DNA of 64,000 nt, from the NCBI GenBank assembly GCA_039621445.1, contig CP154957.1, positions 6,876,504 through 6,940,503 on the forward strand, in the 5' to 3' direction. The position numbers and the translations under genes were made by a program. Under the pieces are notes generated by a model. The model searched no databases. It worked only from the letters and a program-made list of their open reading frames with translations, and was not told the DNA's origin. The stretch's first letter is position 1, and every line of letters begins with the position of its first letter. Shown here one piece after another: positions 29,071-43,676 of the stretch. The stretch comes from Euglena gracilis. Taxonomy: Eukaryota > Euglenida > Euglenophyceae > Euglenales.

Positions 29071-30656
29071 GAGGGCTTCTTGCAATTGTTCTTTTGCTGA
29101 ATTATTTAAAATACGTTTTCGGGCTTTGCTCAGAAATTTGTATTCCAGGGCCTCATCACTGATTTTCCGTTTTTCTGGGTGGGCAGTTGTCACCCCCCTC
29201 TTTTTGAGGAGCATGAGCAAGGATCACTAAGTGATCGCTCAGAAGGACACTTTTTCCCCTAACCCCATTTTCAGGGTCCTTGTTGCACTTCTCCCTCCCT
29301 CCCTGCATCCCATACATGGGTCAAAGTTCAGGTCAGACTCCGCCATCCAGTGGTGTCCCCAGTTCAGGGCATGCACTTCCTCTCTGGGAATGCGCGTTGA
29401 TCATAATACGCAAGCTGGGAGGAATATGCAGCCCCTCAGCCCGGTGCCTGCCGATCCAGCGAAGTTTTCCGTTGAAACTGGCCAATTTCCAAACCCAAAC
29501 AATAATAAAAGGATGCAAAGTTGAGGGTGGACGACGTGATTGTCGGTTGCCTCCCAAACTCTTGTACAACGTTTGTGAAATTACCATTGTAAGTTGGCAA
29601 AAATGATGTTTTGTGTTACCTGACGTTCATCACGTCCTTACATTCATTACGGGCACCAGAAAAACTTTCCAATCGCCAGATCAACATACGCAAAATTACG
29701 CAGAAAAGCTAGCCAGAAAAAATTCAAAATTCGAATTCAGTGTATTGTGCAACACCAATATCGAAAATGGCAGGGAAGGCCTCCGAAATATTTTCTTTTA
29801 CATTCTCTGAAAGGAAATCGATTTCGAAGACACATCAGGGAATGGTCAAAATCGTCAACATTAGGGGGGGGAGACCTTGGGGACTGTGGAAGGGTTCTGG
29901 AATCTTTTCTTTGTTCGACCATGCTGGAAAAGCCATTGTGTTCCAAATGTGAAACAAAACCAATTGTGGCAGATGGATGGACAATGCAGGGGTTATTGCA
30001 AGGTCCCTTCTCGAAGCCCTGGGAGGACTGCATCAGGAGGTGTCCATCTTTGCATCCTGCCGTCCCTTTCCTTGGCGGGCGGCCACAGGGCCGCGAGGGT
30101 CGAGCAATTGGGAATGGAAGGCGGGAGCAAAAGTGGTCACTGCCACTTTGGTCCTCCCAACAGAAAGGCACTTTCACAGGCCAAACCTCACCTGTGCCCC
30201 CCTGGCCCCCCCTCCCCCACGGGTGGTTGACCCCTGTCCCACTTGTCAAAGGTCCATCGGCCAAGGATGGCCCTGACCCTTTTTTCGCACAGTCACGTGA
30301 ACGGGTGGCGCTTGATTGCGGGGGGGGGGGCAAGCCGCATTGGGGATTTCCCGTTCAGACTGTTTGGTTTTTCCCAACGTGATGGTGATGCAACTTCGAC
30401 ATGGCAATGGTCGCCATTGAAATACGTGCGCAAAAGACTCTAGAACAGCAAACTCATGAACAAACTCATGAATGTCACATATAGTTGGGAGGAAGCAGTG
30501 AAACCTCGACTGACCTCCTTGAAAGGCAAGGCAGGAAGGCTTCAGAGGATTGAAAGGCATGTGTGAGGACTCAGAAACAGCTCGTCGAAATGAAACCGAA
30601 AAGGGTGCTCCTTCTTTGGCTGTGGAAATGAAATGGATGACTTTGGTGCCCCGAAC

Positions 30657-30861
30657 TCACCGGTGCCAAGGACCCAACGCGTTACGCTCGTGGTGGCTGC
30701 CCTGCTCGCGGTTCACCATCTGCTCTTTCGTGATGAGGTGGCAGGTGGTGCCGAGGAGGTTCAGCACCTCGTTGACCCCGTCCGCCCACTGGTTCAGGTG
30801 CTGCTCCTTGTTGCGGTGCTGCGTGAAGCTGACGGTGCCGTCCATCCGGTTGACCTTCGCG
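30657..30861 (-). other. PSMD12: PSMD12 exon 12 (stop codon)
   Basis: [20 protein letters not shown]..., then [20 protein letters not shown] and an extra 17-residue tail to TGA at 30659-30657. The tail is absent in human. The stop lies inside GTGAGT, a consensus donor, so a further 3' exon is conceivable. Confidence 0.9.
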
Positions 30862-33800
30862 CTGCAGAGCAGGCGTTGCCACACGGCAGATGCATTTGCC
30901 GCCCGGCGTTTTTGTGTTTGTTTTCTTGTGGGAAACCCCTTTGAAGCATGTGTGCGGTTGGTGGGGGAAGGTATACTCCCCATTTAAGCGCACATTTTTG
31001 ACCATCGGGCCCTCGGAGGTGCACACTCTTTTGGGCACCATGAAATTGGTCAAGCGTAAAAAATGGCTTGGGGGGTGCGCGAAAGATGCCATTCGGAAGT
31101 CAATTGCTGTCCGATTTTTGTCTGCATCTCAAGGTTAGATGCGCGCCAAATTAAACCCGTTCGATCTGTTTAAACCGTGCTGGGCTCAAATCAGTGCCTC
31201 ACTCCCGAGCCTCCGAAAGACAAGCGTCCTAGACAAGCGTCCAAGAAAACCGTCCAAAAAATGTGCTGCTTGCCTATTTGATAATACTTTTTCTGTTTTA
31301 TTTTTTCCCCAATGATTTTGATAATTTTTTGACAATTTTGATGATTGATACTCGGAATGGACACCATTTCATGGCTGAGAGGTGTCCCTCCTTTCGAAAC
31401 GCCAAGCAAAGCTTTCTCAGCAGCAGCTTCACGACGGCACACCTCACCAGCCGGTCAGACACCATCACGCACAGGAACTCTTCGGTCTCCTGCACTGGCA
31501 TACCAATCAGCTCCGCCATGCGCAGAGCGGTTCATAACATTAAACATGCACAGCAGTTAAAACATCAAAAATGAAAGCCTATTTGACCAAAAGAATTTAA
31601 AAATAAAAAATATTTAAAAATAATAATAAAATTTTTAAGCATATTTGACCAAAACTCGCCCAAAAGTAGCGAGAGGTAAATTCACAATATCTCGGCAAGT
31701 TGAGTCTCAGGGGAAAAATGAGCTCTCGTATCTCCAGAACGCTGCCCATCTGTTACACACGTTTTTCAACTTTTCAATATGCCACCACCCTGTTTGAGCC
31801 CAGGACCAGCCATATGGTCAATGAACAGTCTTTTGAGTGGCGATCTTCAATGGGAACAAAGGTTTGTGGACCTTATGGACCGCCTTGGCCAGGCGGCCCA
31901 GCGTCAGTCGAGTGTAGTAGGCCGCGATGACGCGGATGTTGTGCTCGATGACCCGTCGCTTCAGCGTCTCCCAGCGCTCGGGCTTCTCCTGCCACACGGA
32001 ATAGGAGGGAAGGGAATGCAACGTAGACCCTCAAAAAAAGATGCAAATTTTTTTTTAAAAAAAGCACAAACCCCCCAAAAATTAACTCAATTTTATGCAT
32101 TTTGTGGTTGGATGTGACAAATGTCAAAAAAAAGCTTTCAAAGTTTTGGGAAAACTTCGATTCTTAAAAAAATTTATTAAACCCTAACTGTTGAACCCTA
32201 ACCCTAACCATAACCCCAACCTGACCACCTGGTCCAAAATGCAGACTTTTTAAAATAAATTGTTTCCCAACTCAACAGCTCGAGAAACAGGGCAGAATTT
32301 CGGGGGAGGGGAAATCTGCTCCCGCATCTGACCAGACGACGACGACGACGCAACCATCCGCAAACCGTCCAGACAAAACACTGGCAGCAGCAGGAACGAG
32401 AGAGCGACGTGGACTCTTTGCCAGTCGCTCTCTGGAGTCGCTGCGAAATCCATTTGAAAGCTGCGGCGACCTTTTATTGCGCCTCTCCGGTGAAGACCAC
32501 GTCAGTCCTTTTGGAACAGGATTTTTACTGGGTGCCCCCCCCTGAAGGACCGCCCATGGGCCTAAAGGTCCAGGGCTTGAATGGGGTCGAAAATCGAGCA
32601 GCTGACGAATGCATCTTTTAATGTTTTGGCTGGTTCAGGGATGGTCCAAGCATCTTGGAAGGAATTTTTTTTGCTGACGTTGATCGCTTTCACAGAGAAA
32701 TCGCCAGTTTTGTGCCTGTGTTTTTCCTGTGGGTTTTATTCAGTGAAGCGAATTCTCGTCGTTTCCAAAGCACAGAAACACACAAAAACACAAACACAAA
32801 CAAAAGGTTGGAGGGGCACCAAAAGCCTTTATGGCCTTGCGCAATTGAAAGGTAAAGCCCAGGAGTGCAACCAGCCGACAAGGTGGGAGCAGGCATTATT
32901 TTCATGAGGTCCCTTAAAAACCTTAAAATGCCTTATAATGCGTCTTAAATTTTCTGCCTTAAAATGCCTTAAAATTTTAGACTGGCAGAATTTTATCCAG
33001 CCGAGCAAAAATGAAAAGGGCAAAGCAGAAACTCGGCAAAAAAAACAGGGCGGTCCTTAACAAAAAAAAAATCCCGTCCATCATGGTCAATGAAAAAAAA
33101 ATATAATAGGTAAACTTGAAAAATATTTTGCCATTTTTGCCAAAAAAAATGGCATATTTTGGCAAAAATGGGTCGATTTTGGGGGAAAAAACATGGCAGC
33201 CTTCAACTAAATGGCCCCCGCCGGGGGGGGGGGGGCATATGGTTGGATCGGGGGGGGGGGGAATTTTTGGATTATTAATGGAATAGGGTTAGGGTTTAGG
33301 AGTTCGGCCTAACTTCAGGTCTACTTATACACTAGTGTTAGGTGTACAAGTTAGGCCTAAAGTTGGGCTGAACTCCTAACTCTAACCCTATTCTATCAAT
33401 AACGCAAAAAAAAATTTGGACCCCCGCGATCCAACTATATGACACCCCCCCCCGGGAGGGGCCATTTAGCTGGAGGCTGCCAAAATTATTTCTGGCATCC
33501 TTGGACCATCACCCATCCACCCAAAAGTCAAAAAATGCGTTTTTCGGCTTTTTTATTTTTGAACCCGTTCGATCCCCGGATCGGCCGTGGGCCGTCCCTT
33601 GAGGCTAAGGGCGGTCCTTGAGGAAAAAAAAAACAACAAACTTCCCATCCTTTATGGACCGCCCTCCAAAAAAAAGGCAACTCCGGGAAGAAAAATCAAA
33701 CCATTGATTCGATGCCCGGACAGCCTTTTGACCGCCGTGGAAAATAATACCTTAAGATGCCTTAAAATGTCCGAAAAAGCCTTAAAAAATGCCTTACAAT

Positions 33801-36800
33801 GCCTCAAAAGTTTGAAAATAGTTTTGCCTTCAAAAATAATCGCTAGATGGGAGCTCTTAAGGAATAAGAGCTCGAAGGCGAAACCCTCTAACGATTGGGT
33901 ATCTGACTCGATTCTCCCTGACGGGTTGCCTCCGCACCTGGAACGGGGAGAAGCCCTGCAGCTGGGCGTTCTGCGCCGCGAACTCCGCCCACGGGATGAG
34001 CTCCAACGTCGTGAAGCGCTTCACCATCGCCCGGAAGTCCGGCAGCTCCTCCAGCCGCCGGTCCGCCTCCACCTGAGCCAGCAGCGTCAGCTTCCGGTTG
34101 GTGTTGATGTCCACCACCGTGCGCTCGGGGCCCGTGCGGTGGCTCGGAAGGCGTGCCACCGGAAAGGCACAGGTCGAGGTGGTGTTTAATGGCGAAAAAA
34201 GGCGAATCGGCCGTCCTGGCACATTCAACAAAAAACCACAGGAAAATCGGCGAAATACTCGACATTTCTCGCAAAAACAGGTCAACTTTGGGGGAAATTC
34301 AACTTCCGGCAGCCTTGCATCACCACCATCCAGTAAAACACTACATGTTACATGTGTGTGTATTTACATGTATAAATGTAAAATATATGATACCTCGAAC
34401 GCCGTGGGAAGAGATACTCCCCCTTTTGAACCTCCCAACGAACACCCTTTTGGTCCTATGTTTGAAATTTTCTCCGCACCCTTTCCGGCACAACCACTGC
34501 TGCCCCGGGGGGGAGGGCCCAGTGGTTAGATGGGGGGGGGGAGAAAGTCGTTCATTGTCTTAAATGCAAGCTGATGGGTTGTTTTCGCATTTTTTGGTGT
34601 TTTCTGTTTCTTTTAGGAATGGGCTGAGGGTTTCAGGAATAGGGTTAGGGTTAGGGTTAGGGTAAGGCAAAAGCCAGGAGGTTCAGCCTAAAATAGGCCT
34701 GAATTTCGATCAAATTTTTGCCCTAAATTTAGGCCTAACGGCCTCCCCATTCCCCTCCCCTACCCTTTTGCTTAACCCATACCCTGACCCTATACCGGGG
34801 ACCATCCACAAGACCTTCCACACTGCACATGTGTCCGGGACATCTCAGGTGGAGAACTCAAAAATACAGGCAAATTTGGGTCTGGGCCCACTCCTTACCC
34901 CAACCTCCGTTTGAGACACATATATATTCTGCATATACAGACACATATGTGTGTCCACATGTTAAAACATATGTTAACAACTGGCCCCTGGGGGGGAGGG
35001 CCCAGTATTTAAACAATTCATTACTTTCAGCTTCCAAAAAAAACACCCTTCAAATAAGTGGCATTGCCATGCATCCGTTAAAAAAGGACAAAAACCATGA
35101 AATCGATTTTCTCCTGTGGCATCCCCTAAAATATCCAAATTCCAGCAGAAAGAAGCGGAGCATTTTTAGTTTCCGTTGCAAAGAACGGAGATGTACCAAA
35201 TTTGAACAATTCCAAATCCAAAAATTAACAAAAGCATCATCAACTTGCATGTATTGAAGTAATAATTCAACTTGTTCGCACCCAAAACCCCAACAAAAGC
35301 CACAGAACGGTTGCTGGGCTTCTCCTTCTCCTTCGCGGTCAGGGCGGCTTTGATTTCCTCCTCCAGGGTCTCCTCCACCGCGTTGTACGCGCTCAGGAAG
35401 AGGTAGATGAGCATCAGCTGCATCACCTGTTGGTCCAGACGTGTACAGCTTTCGTATACAGTGGCTCCCAACCCCCTGCGAAGGTCCCAGTCGTACTTGG
35501 CGAGACCCAAACTTTGTTGAACTGAAATGACATTACTGCATTACTGCCACCCGGGGTGGTCCTTAAGAGTCGACTTTGGGCAGCCTTGGACCATCTTCCA
35601 TCCCCCCAAGCATCAAAAAATGAGGTTTTTCGACTGTGTGTCCCAAACCAGCCTTTGGTCAGCCATCAGGCCTGAGGACAGTCCAGAAAGGGGCGGTCCT
35701 TAACGGGGAAAAAAGGCACCTGCAGCTTCTCCTCCGTGGTAGCGTACTTCCCGCCCACCTCCTCCGGCTTGAACTCCGGCTTGAAGACGGTGAGGTAGAT
35801 CTCGTGGTACTGCTTGCTGATCATGAAGTGATTCTCGAAGTGGGTGAAATAGCGGATGAGCAGTTGGGGGCAGGGTGGTGGTGGCGGGTTCGTAGGTAAG
35901 TACGGAAAATCATGCCAGGCATTGGAAAACCCCCTGGTATCTGGTAACTGGTGGCGTATCACTGACCCTACGAGTGATTTATTTTCAACTTTATCACCCC
36001 ACCTTCAACCCCCACCCCACTTATAACCCCCCCCAGCCGACCCACCAAAGACGACTTACAAGGGAAATCAATAGAAGGTAACCAAGGGGTCTAGCCCCCC
36101 ACTGATAAATCCTGGGGTTTATAGGATCTGATATTGGGCCGGCGAAGGGAGGTTTACAAAGGGGGGAGGGTTTATAAGTCAAGGAATTATTAGGCAAAAT
36201 ACTACTTAAACTCCCCTATACCCACCCACCCCTGGTGGGCAGGGGGGCTTGGTGGACCCGCTTTGGGGGGTCAATTTTGGGGTCCAAAAATTTTGCAAAC
36301 AAAATCCCGCCTCCAGCGGGGGACCCACTCAGCCCGACCCCCGGGGCTCGGCCAGGACCCACCCACCCCCCCCAGGTCAAGCAACTTAAAAAAAAAATCA
36401 TTCACTGCTTCCCTATCTTCACCTTGCTTTTTTACTCTCACAGCACACACCAGTGAGTCACGTCGGGCAGTTTATATTTTTTCAGAATTTTATATTAAAT
36501 TAAGCCTTTTCAAACAGAATTTTTCTCTGTCTAATTTGCAGCATCTGCAGGGCATAAACCTCCACCCAAAGAATAAGACCCGGAGTCTACTTTTTTGGGT
36601 CCGTTGCTGAAAATCCCCAGTGAGGGTCTAATTTCTGGGGGTCTAATTTCTGAAAAAACTTCTCATGGGAAAGTCCAAAAATAGGTCCAAAAAGAGGCGA
36701 CTTTGGCTCCCAAAAATGCTCATTCAAAATGGGCAAAAAAAATATCCAGAAATCACCCATTTTTAGGTGATTTTACCGCTCAGGGGGCATTGTGCTTTTC

Positions 36801-38383
36801 ATTTTTTTTGAAATTGGAAATAGATGATTTTCGGTCCTGCTGATTCCTTGTGAGCTTTTTTTGAAGACTCTGACCTCCCCCAAATAGGACCCCCACAAAT
36901 ATGATAACGTAGGAGGATATATGGATAGGGACCATATGGATATTTTGCCAAAAAAAAGTTCCTGGGACAGGAGTTGGTTCAGTCCGCAAAACTTGGATTG
37001 CACAGGCCGGGGGGGGGGGTTGGGTACCCCTTTTCCCCCAGGGTAAGCTTCACTCTTTCCCAAAGAAGGATAAAAGCTTAGCGAGACCCCCAAATAGGAC
37101 CCCTACCCCTTTTCATCAAAAGTCTAAAAATAAGATCCCCAAGAAATACGACCCCTCACTCAGGATTTTTAGGAAAAACACAAAAAATAGACCCATTAAA
37201 AAACGGATGCTTCCCCAATGCCGTAGAGAATGACCGCAATTTTGGTAGGAATGCGCATATGTCCAAGAAACACATCAAACTGTGAACCTTAAGGAAGTTT
37301 CAAAATGCCTCTTCCCAAAAACAGCCTTCAAGACACCAAACCTTCGTGATAGCAGGTTGTTGCCAGGGGGAGAAATTAATCTTCATCTTGGCTTCTCCTT
37401 GGAACGCCGTTCAAAACAAAAAACAAAAAAAAATTGTTTTTATTTATTGTTATTTCTCTTTTTTTCATTCTTCTTTAATTTTTTCCGACTGTGAAATTTT
37501 TGGTGTTTGATCGGGGAATATCTTAAGGACCCCCCCCCCCCTAGGGGGAGGTCAAGCCAGCCGGCTGGAAAAGGTGCTGGCTGAAGAAAAAAAGTGCTGG
37601 CGGAACCCCCCCCTGGATGGGGTCCTGCTGGGCTGGGGGTGGCAGCCGAAAACAGACAAAATAGCCCGAATCTACCTGGATGAATCTTTTGAACCAAAAT
37701 TTTAGGTGAAAACCCCAACGCTGCCAAAAATGGACCCATTTTGGACCACTTTCTTCAAAAGTTTCAGCAACCCAAAGGTGGCACTGAATGAATGCCTGGT
37801 GCCACGCTGAATGGTGATATCTAATCTTGTGCCGCATGGTGTCAACCTTGTCGATGGTCCTGGAAAATGCAATGTGAGGCACCACAATACTGAAAAAAGG
37901 ATGAGTAACCCCTCCCAAATATAAAACCCCCCAGGTTTTATATTTTGGGCGGAAATTTCAAGACCCCCACGGGGGGTGTTATATTTGGGGGGGGGTATAT
38001 TCGGTCGGAAAAATCAACTTCCTGCGGGATCCAGTGGTCACTTTTTCGGTCCAAAATCACAAATACGCCCACCCTTGGGGGTCCAAAAATTTCACTTTTC
38101 GGGCGAAGGGGCAATTTTCACACGTTTTTCGTAAAAATTGCTCCCAAACCTGCCAAAAATCACAATTTCAAGAGAGATTTTGTCGAAATTTTTCCTTCTG
38201 ACACTTCGTGCTGGAGGGGGGGGGGGTTATATTCGGGCAGGATTTCAGGGTCCTCAGGGAGGGGTTTATATTTGGGGGGTTTATGCACAATAATGAATAT
38301 GATGATGGTGATGATGATGATGATGATGATCATGTTGTTGATGATGATGATCATGATGATCATGTTGTTGTTGTTGTTGTTGT

Positions 38384-38444
<61 letters not shown>

Positions 38445-41151
38445 GCTATCACACCGCAACTTCCAACTACCCCCCCCCCTAGTCGTACGACCACCCCTCA
38501 TCTATGACCACCCCCCGGTCACAGGTTGCAGGTCATGGGGGTGTTATGACCACCCCCCCCGGTCACAGGTTGCAGGTTGCGAAAAAAATTTAACCCCCAA
38601 AATAAGTCCCCCCACTGGCCGGTCCGTGCAAAAATCCATGAAATGGACCCCCCAAAATAAGGTTCCCCCTGCCAGCGCGAAGCGCCGGATGTTTGAAAAA
38701 TGGGACATTTTGGGGGGGGTAAAAAATGCCATTTTGGGACACTTTCACACGCTTCTACGACCACCCCCTCATCTATGACCACCCCCCCGGTCACAGGTTG
38801 CAGGTTATGGGGGTGTTATGACCACCCCCCCCGGTCACAGGTTGCAGGAACCCGGTCATACGACTAGGGGGGGGGGTAAAACCATACTCAACATCAACAA
38901 CTGGCAAAAATTGGACTTTGACCTAAAACAAAAAAGGCAAAAACCAATAAGACAATGGGCACCCTTATCCTGCAGCTATTAACTCAGCAAAACGGTCAGC
39001 TGGCTGGTTGGTCCACGACAACATCCAGGTGAAAAGTCTTCTGAAATTGTTTGCAAAATTTCCCTGATTTCTATTTTGATAATCACTTGGACCACAGCAG
39101 TGGGACAGTGTGTTGTTTACGGATAGAAAAAGCGTGGGTGTTTCTTGAGGGAAGGAACCAACAAATCCATCAGGCCATGCGCAGGACCCACCTCTGGGGG
39201 ATCTTCTTGTACATGATGTTGGCCACGGTGTAATCCTCCATGCGCAAGCTCATCTCCACCTGCTGCAGGATGATGTCAAACTTCTCCGCCTTTTCCATGT
39301 TGCCGATGGTCTCCACCTGGGAAGGTTGCAGCCGGCCGGCAGTAAAATGTAGACGCAAAACGTACAACGTAAATGCATTAACAGTGAAACGTAGACCTCA
39401 CCCTCAAGCCCAACAAGCGTTAAGGTGGCAATTCAGACGGTCCAGAAGGAGGCCGTTCATGGGGTTCATGGGGCACAGGGTTCACCAATTATGCATTTGC
39501 TGCAGAAGGGGACAATCCCAAAAGGCAAGGGGGCTCATTGGACACACAATACGTGTTTTTGATCCTTTAACAGGATAATATCAATGACTCCCAAAAACTC
39601 AATGACTCCCAAAAAATGGCCATATTTCAGCAAAAAAAAAACTTCGACTTCGGGGGGGGAAGTCATTTTTGGCATCCTTGGACCACGTCCAAACCAGCCA
39701 AAACATCAAAATGTTACTTTCGACCTTTTTATTTTGACCCCGTTCAACCCCAGGACGTGCCGTTGGCTGGTCCTGAAGCCCAAAGGCGATCTGTCATGCC
39801 TCATTGGGTGCGGTTTAGGGTGTTTTGCTACGATGCACCTCCCTGGGTTTTGGGAATTAAGTTGTGGACGGCTTCCTTCATGGGGCTGTCGTGTGGGCAG
39901 AGCGGTCCATACGGAACAGGAATCCTTTTTTCTCCCTCAAGAACCCCTCGTGAAAAGGGCCACGTTGACGGCAAAGCTCTCATAAAGGCAGTAGCACACT
40001 TCCCTTGGCCGCTGCTATCCACCACCTTTCCTAGCATTTCCCGGTGGCGTTCCTTGGGGGTGCGGAGGTTGATAAGGATAAGAATGTTGATAAGAATGTT
40101 GAGCAACAGGGGGTCCCTCGTGGGTCTCCTTCAGCGAACAGGAGCCCCCCGGGATCCTTTCTGAACCGTTGGTCGAAACGAAGGGGGCTTCTATTTGGAA
40201 TTTGCTCCTGGCAGCCTCACACCACCAGGGACCTCCCCGGTGGTGTCCCAGGAGTAACTCAGATTTGGTGTAGTGCTGTGCTCTTTGCGTGTCTGATGCT
40301 GCCATGCTGCAGCAGACATCATTTGATGTTTGAGGCAGTGTGGGCTTGTGGCTTGTGGCTTGTGGCAGCCAGGGCGGTCCGGCCCAGCCTGGCCCCGGCC
40401 CGGCCCGGCCCCCAAATACGCTCCCAAGTTTGCTTCCCCAAATATAAAGTTCCCCCCGGCATTTTATTTGGACAGGATTTCAAGACCCTCAGGATGGTGG
40501 GGGATCTCGCGGATTCCGCACGTTTTCAGCCATTCGCAGTTCAAACATCATCGAAACGTGCGCGGATAGCGCGAAAAAATGACCTTGCAGATTTTTTTCC
40601 TTGCTGAATCACCGTTTTCTCGGTGTTTTTTAAACTCTCGCAGAATCTTTGCATTGCTTGGTGAATATCAGCACGCGTTTCATAGAGGCTATGTGGAGGG
40701 GGGAGCAAACTTTCTTGGGTGGCCATTATGACCGTCGGCGGTCTTCAATTGTGGCGAAATACCAATTTTCTGCCCAGCTTTTGCTGTGTGCCTCCTATTT
40801 TCCTCAAAAATGTGCAATTATTATCCAAAATGGAGCATTTCTGATGAAAAAATGATGTTTCTGCCCAAAATTTTTTCAACTTTTTCTGAACGGCACCATC
40901 CATCGTTTGGCTCCACATCGGGGGAGGGGGGGGCTTATATTTGGGCGAAAAAAACAAACCCTTAGGAGAGGGCCTTATATTTGGGGGGGCTGTATATTTG
41001 GGGGGTTTATGACAGGGGGTCAGCCATCCCCTGGACAAAAAACCTCCCTTTTCCCCTTTTTGGTGGTTTTCTGGGTTCAGAGCACAATTATATGTTATAT
41101 ATTCCTATAAGCATGATATATATAGCATATAGGAGCATGATTATATATATA

Positions 41152-41182
<31 letters not shown>

Positions 41183-43638
41183 TCTTTAAAGTACGTGAAA
41201 AAACCCTTTAAAACCCTCCTAAAAACGCCTCAAATTTTTTGACCAAAATGCCTTAAAAATGCTTAAATATCCTTAAAAACCTCTCAAAAATACAAAATAA
41301 ATATGAAAAATTTAAAAAATCATTCGGCTTTTTCTCCAACTCAGCTAAGCCTCTGAGAGCAAAACAAAACAAAGCACCAGGAAAAAAAATGAGACGAACA
41401 TTGTATTAACGTTGTCCATCCACCCAAACTCAGGAAAATGGGCTTTTCGACTTTGGGCTTTTTGCTTTTGGACCACGTTCGATTAAACCCCCCCCCCAAA
41501 TAACACCCCCCCCCCCCCGGTGTGTTATTTGGGCGCCCGAACTGGGGTCCCAGGGGGGGGGGGTGTCTTATTTGGGGGGGGGGGTTATTTTTACATGGAA
41601 AACCAAGGAAAACAGGGGGGGTGTTATTTGGGCGCTCGAAATCGGCCCGCGAGGGGGGGGGTGTTATTTGGGGGGGGGGTGTTATTTGGGGGGGGGGGTG
41701 TTATTTGGGGGGGGTTACTTGATGGCCCTTGGAGCGACCTTGGAAACAAAAAAAAATTTAAAAGCACTTAAAACCCTTACAACCCTGAAAAATGCCTAAA
41801 ACCTTTTTTTTTTGAAACCCTACTCCGGACAAAAATGACGGGAAGTAATGATAATGGGGGGGACATGACAGGGAAAAACTGATGGGAAATTCGATTATGG
41901 GATATTTGATGATGGGAAAATTGTCTTACTTTTCCACTTGTGATGAAAATTTTCCAGCAAAAAAAAACTCAAAAATGATCAAAAAATGATCAAAAAAAAT
42001 AGTGAAAATCATCTTCTGAGTATTTTCAGTAATTTTTCATTAAAGAAAAAACAGACCTGAGATGAAACATACTCCCATCATTATTATCTTTTCGTGAAAT
42101 TTGACAACCCCTTGAGGTGGCTCCTCCAAATTGGCGCAGAAAGGGTACGGGGGGATGATGGGAAAAAATGCTCGGAAAAAATTGGGTGTTTTCCCATCAT
42201 TTTTGTTTCGCATCATTTTTGTCTGGACTGTAAAAAATAATGCCTGGTGCGGAGTGAGGGACAGTGAGGTTATTGGCAGGGATACGGCTCGAATACAATT
42301 TGGGCCTGACTTTCGGCCTTAACCCACCCCCAAAATAAGACCAAATAAAAAACCAACACCCCCGACCCCCCCCCCGGGCCGATCGAAAAATACAAAAACA
42401 CAAAACCTCCCCCCCAAAAATTAAGATCTCCCTGACAGCGCAACGCGCGGGGAGGGAGAAAATTTTCTCTGATGAGCTTATCGAAAAACCCCAATTTCAG
42501 ACACAAAAGTGATGCATTTCAAAGATTTTCGAGGGTTTGAAGTACAAAAACATGGTAAACCAAATTACACACGGAGCAAAATACCAAAGGGAACTTCTTA
42601 GTGTTTTTGATCACCCAAAAAATGACTTTTTTCGAGCCTGGGTCGGTCAATAAAAAAAATCAAGAAATATACCCCCCCCCAAAATAAGCCCTGGAGGCAG
42701 ACATTCTTTCTTTAAGGCGCCCAAACAAACCTTCAAAAACCTCAAAAACCCTTTAAAAAAATTAGGCCAAAATGCATTAAAAAACCTTAAAAAACCCTGA
42801 AAAGAAAACCATTCCAGCAAAAATTTTGAAATTTCAGCAAAAATGAAGTCGAATTACCTTGGCAAAGACTAGCCAACTCGAAGGGGGAAAATGATTTCTG
42901 GCATCGCTGGAACATTTGTTTATGCACCCAAATTCGAAGGAAAAAAATGGGGTTTCGGTTTTTTTTGACCTTTGTCCTTGTTGGATGCAATGGACCACCT
43001 ATTATAATATATATATATATATATAATGCCTTAAAAATTCATCCAAGCCTTAAAAAGCCTTACCTTAATTATAATGAGGTTCCAGCAGCGGACCCAAAAA
43101 ATAATCTCGGTATTATTAGGTGGGAGGTGGGAGGGCCGGGAAAGTGGGGGGATGGAGTCGGACCCCATTACGCACTTTACAAGAGAAAATTCCTTTGGCG
43201 CTGAATGCGCCGCATAAAAAATTAACCTAAAATTTTCAGGCCCCCGGAGAAAGGGAAAGTGGGTGTCGACCCCCTCCGCCCACCACCCATAGGGTTTCCA
43301 GGATTCCCGCTCGGGGGCAAATGCTGGGCAAATGGTATGGATTAGACCTGGAGTCCCTGCATGAGAGAAGTAGCCTCCTTCAGCTTGCCCTCCGCGTCCC
43401 AAATGTTGGCCAGCTGCACGGTCAACCTCCGCTTCAGGCGTCCACTCATGTTCAGGCACACAAACAAAACAATATACTTGAGTATGTTTTTGATCAATAA
43501 ACAAATTCCTGATGTTGTTCCATCACCGCGAAATAGATAGATGCATGGATGGATGGATGGATGGATGGATGCATGGATGGATGGATGGATGGATGGATGG
43601 ATGGATGGATGGATGGATGGCTATATGGATGGATGGAT

Positions 43639-43676
<38 letters not shown>

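Larger units (their letters stand above)
26811..30656. other. Intergenic region between element 3 and PSMD12
   Basis: No protein gene could be supported. It contains diverged direct repeats (about 27345-27470 and 28385-28490), an inverted repeat pair, a hairpin-rich block and A/T-rich tracts with (ATT)n near 28508. Longer open frames near 29740-30400 exist on both strands, with no recognisable domain. Confidence 0.5.

Noticed and set aside
29737-30382. Overlapping frames of about 200 codons on both strands near 30 kb
   Set aside because: No domain, no splice logic, both strands equally open; no support for a gene.
38160-38507. Frames with long Met, Asp or Ile runs
   Set aside because: Translation of the (GAT)n microsatellite.
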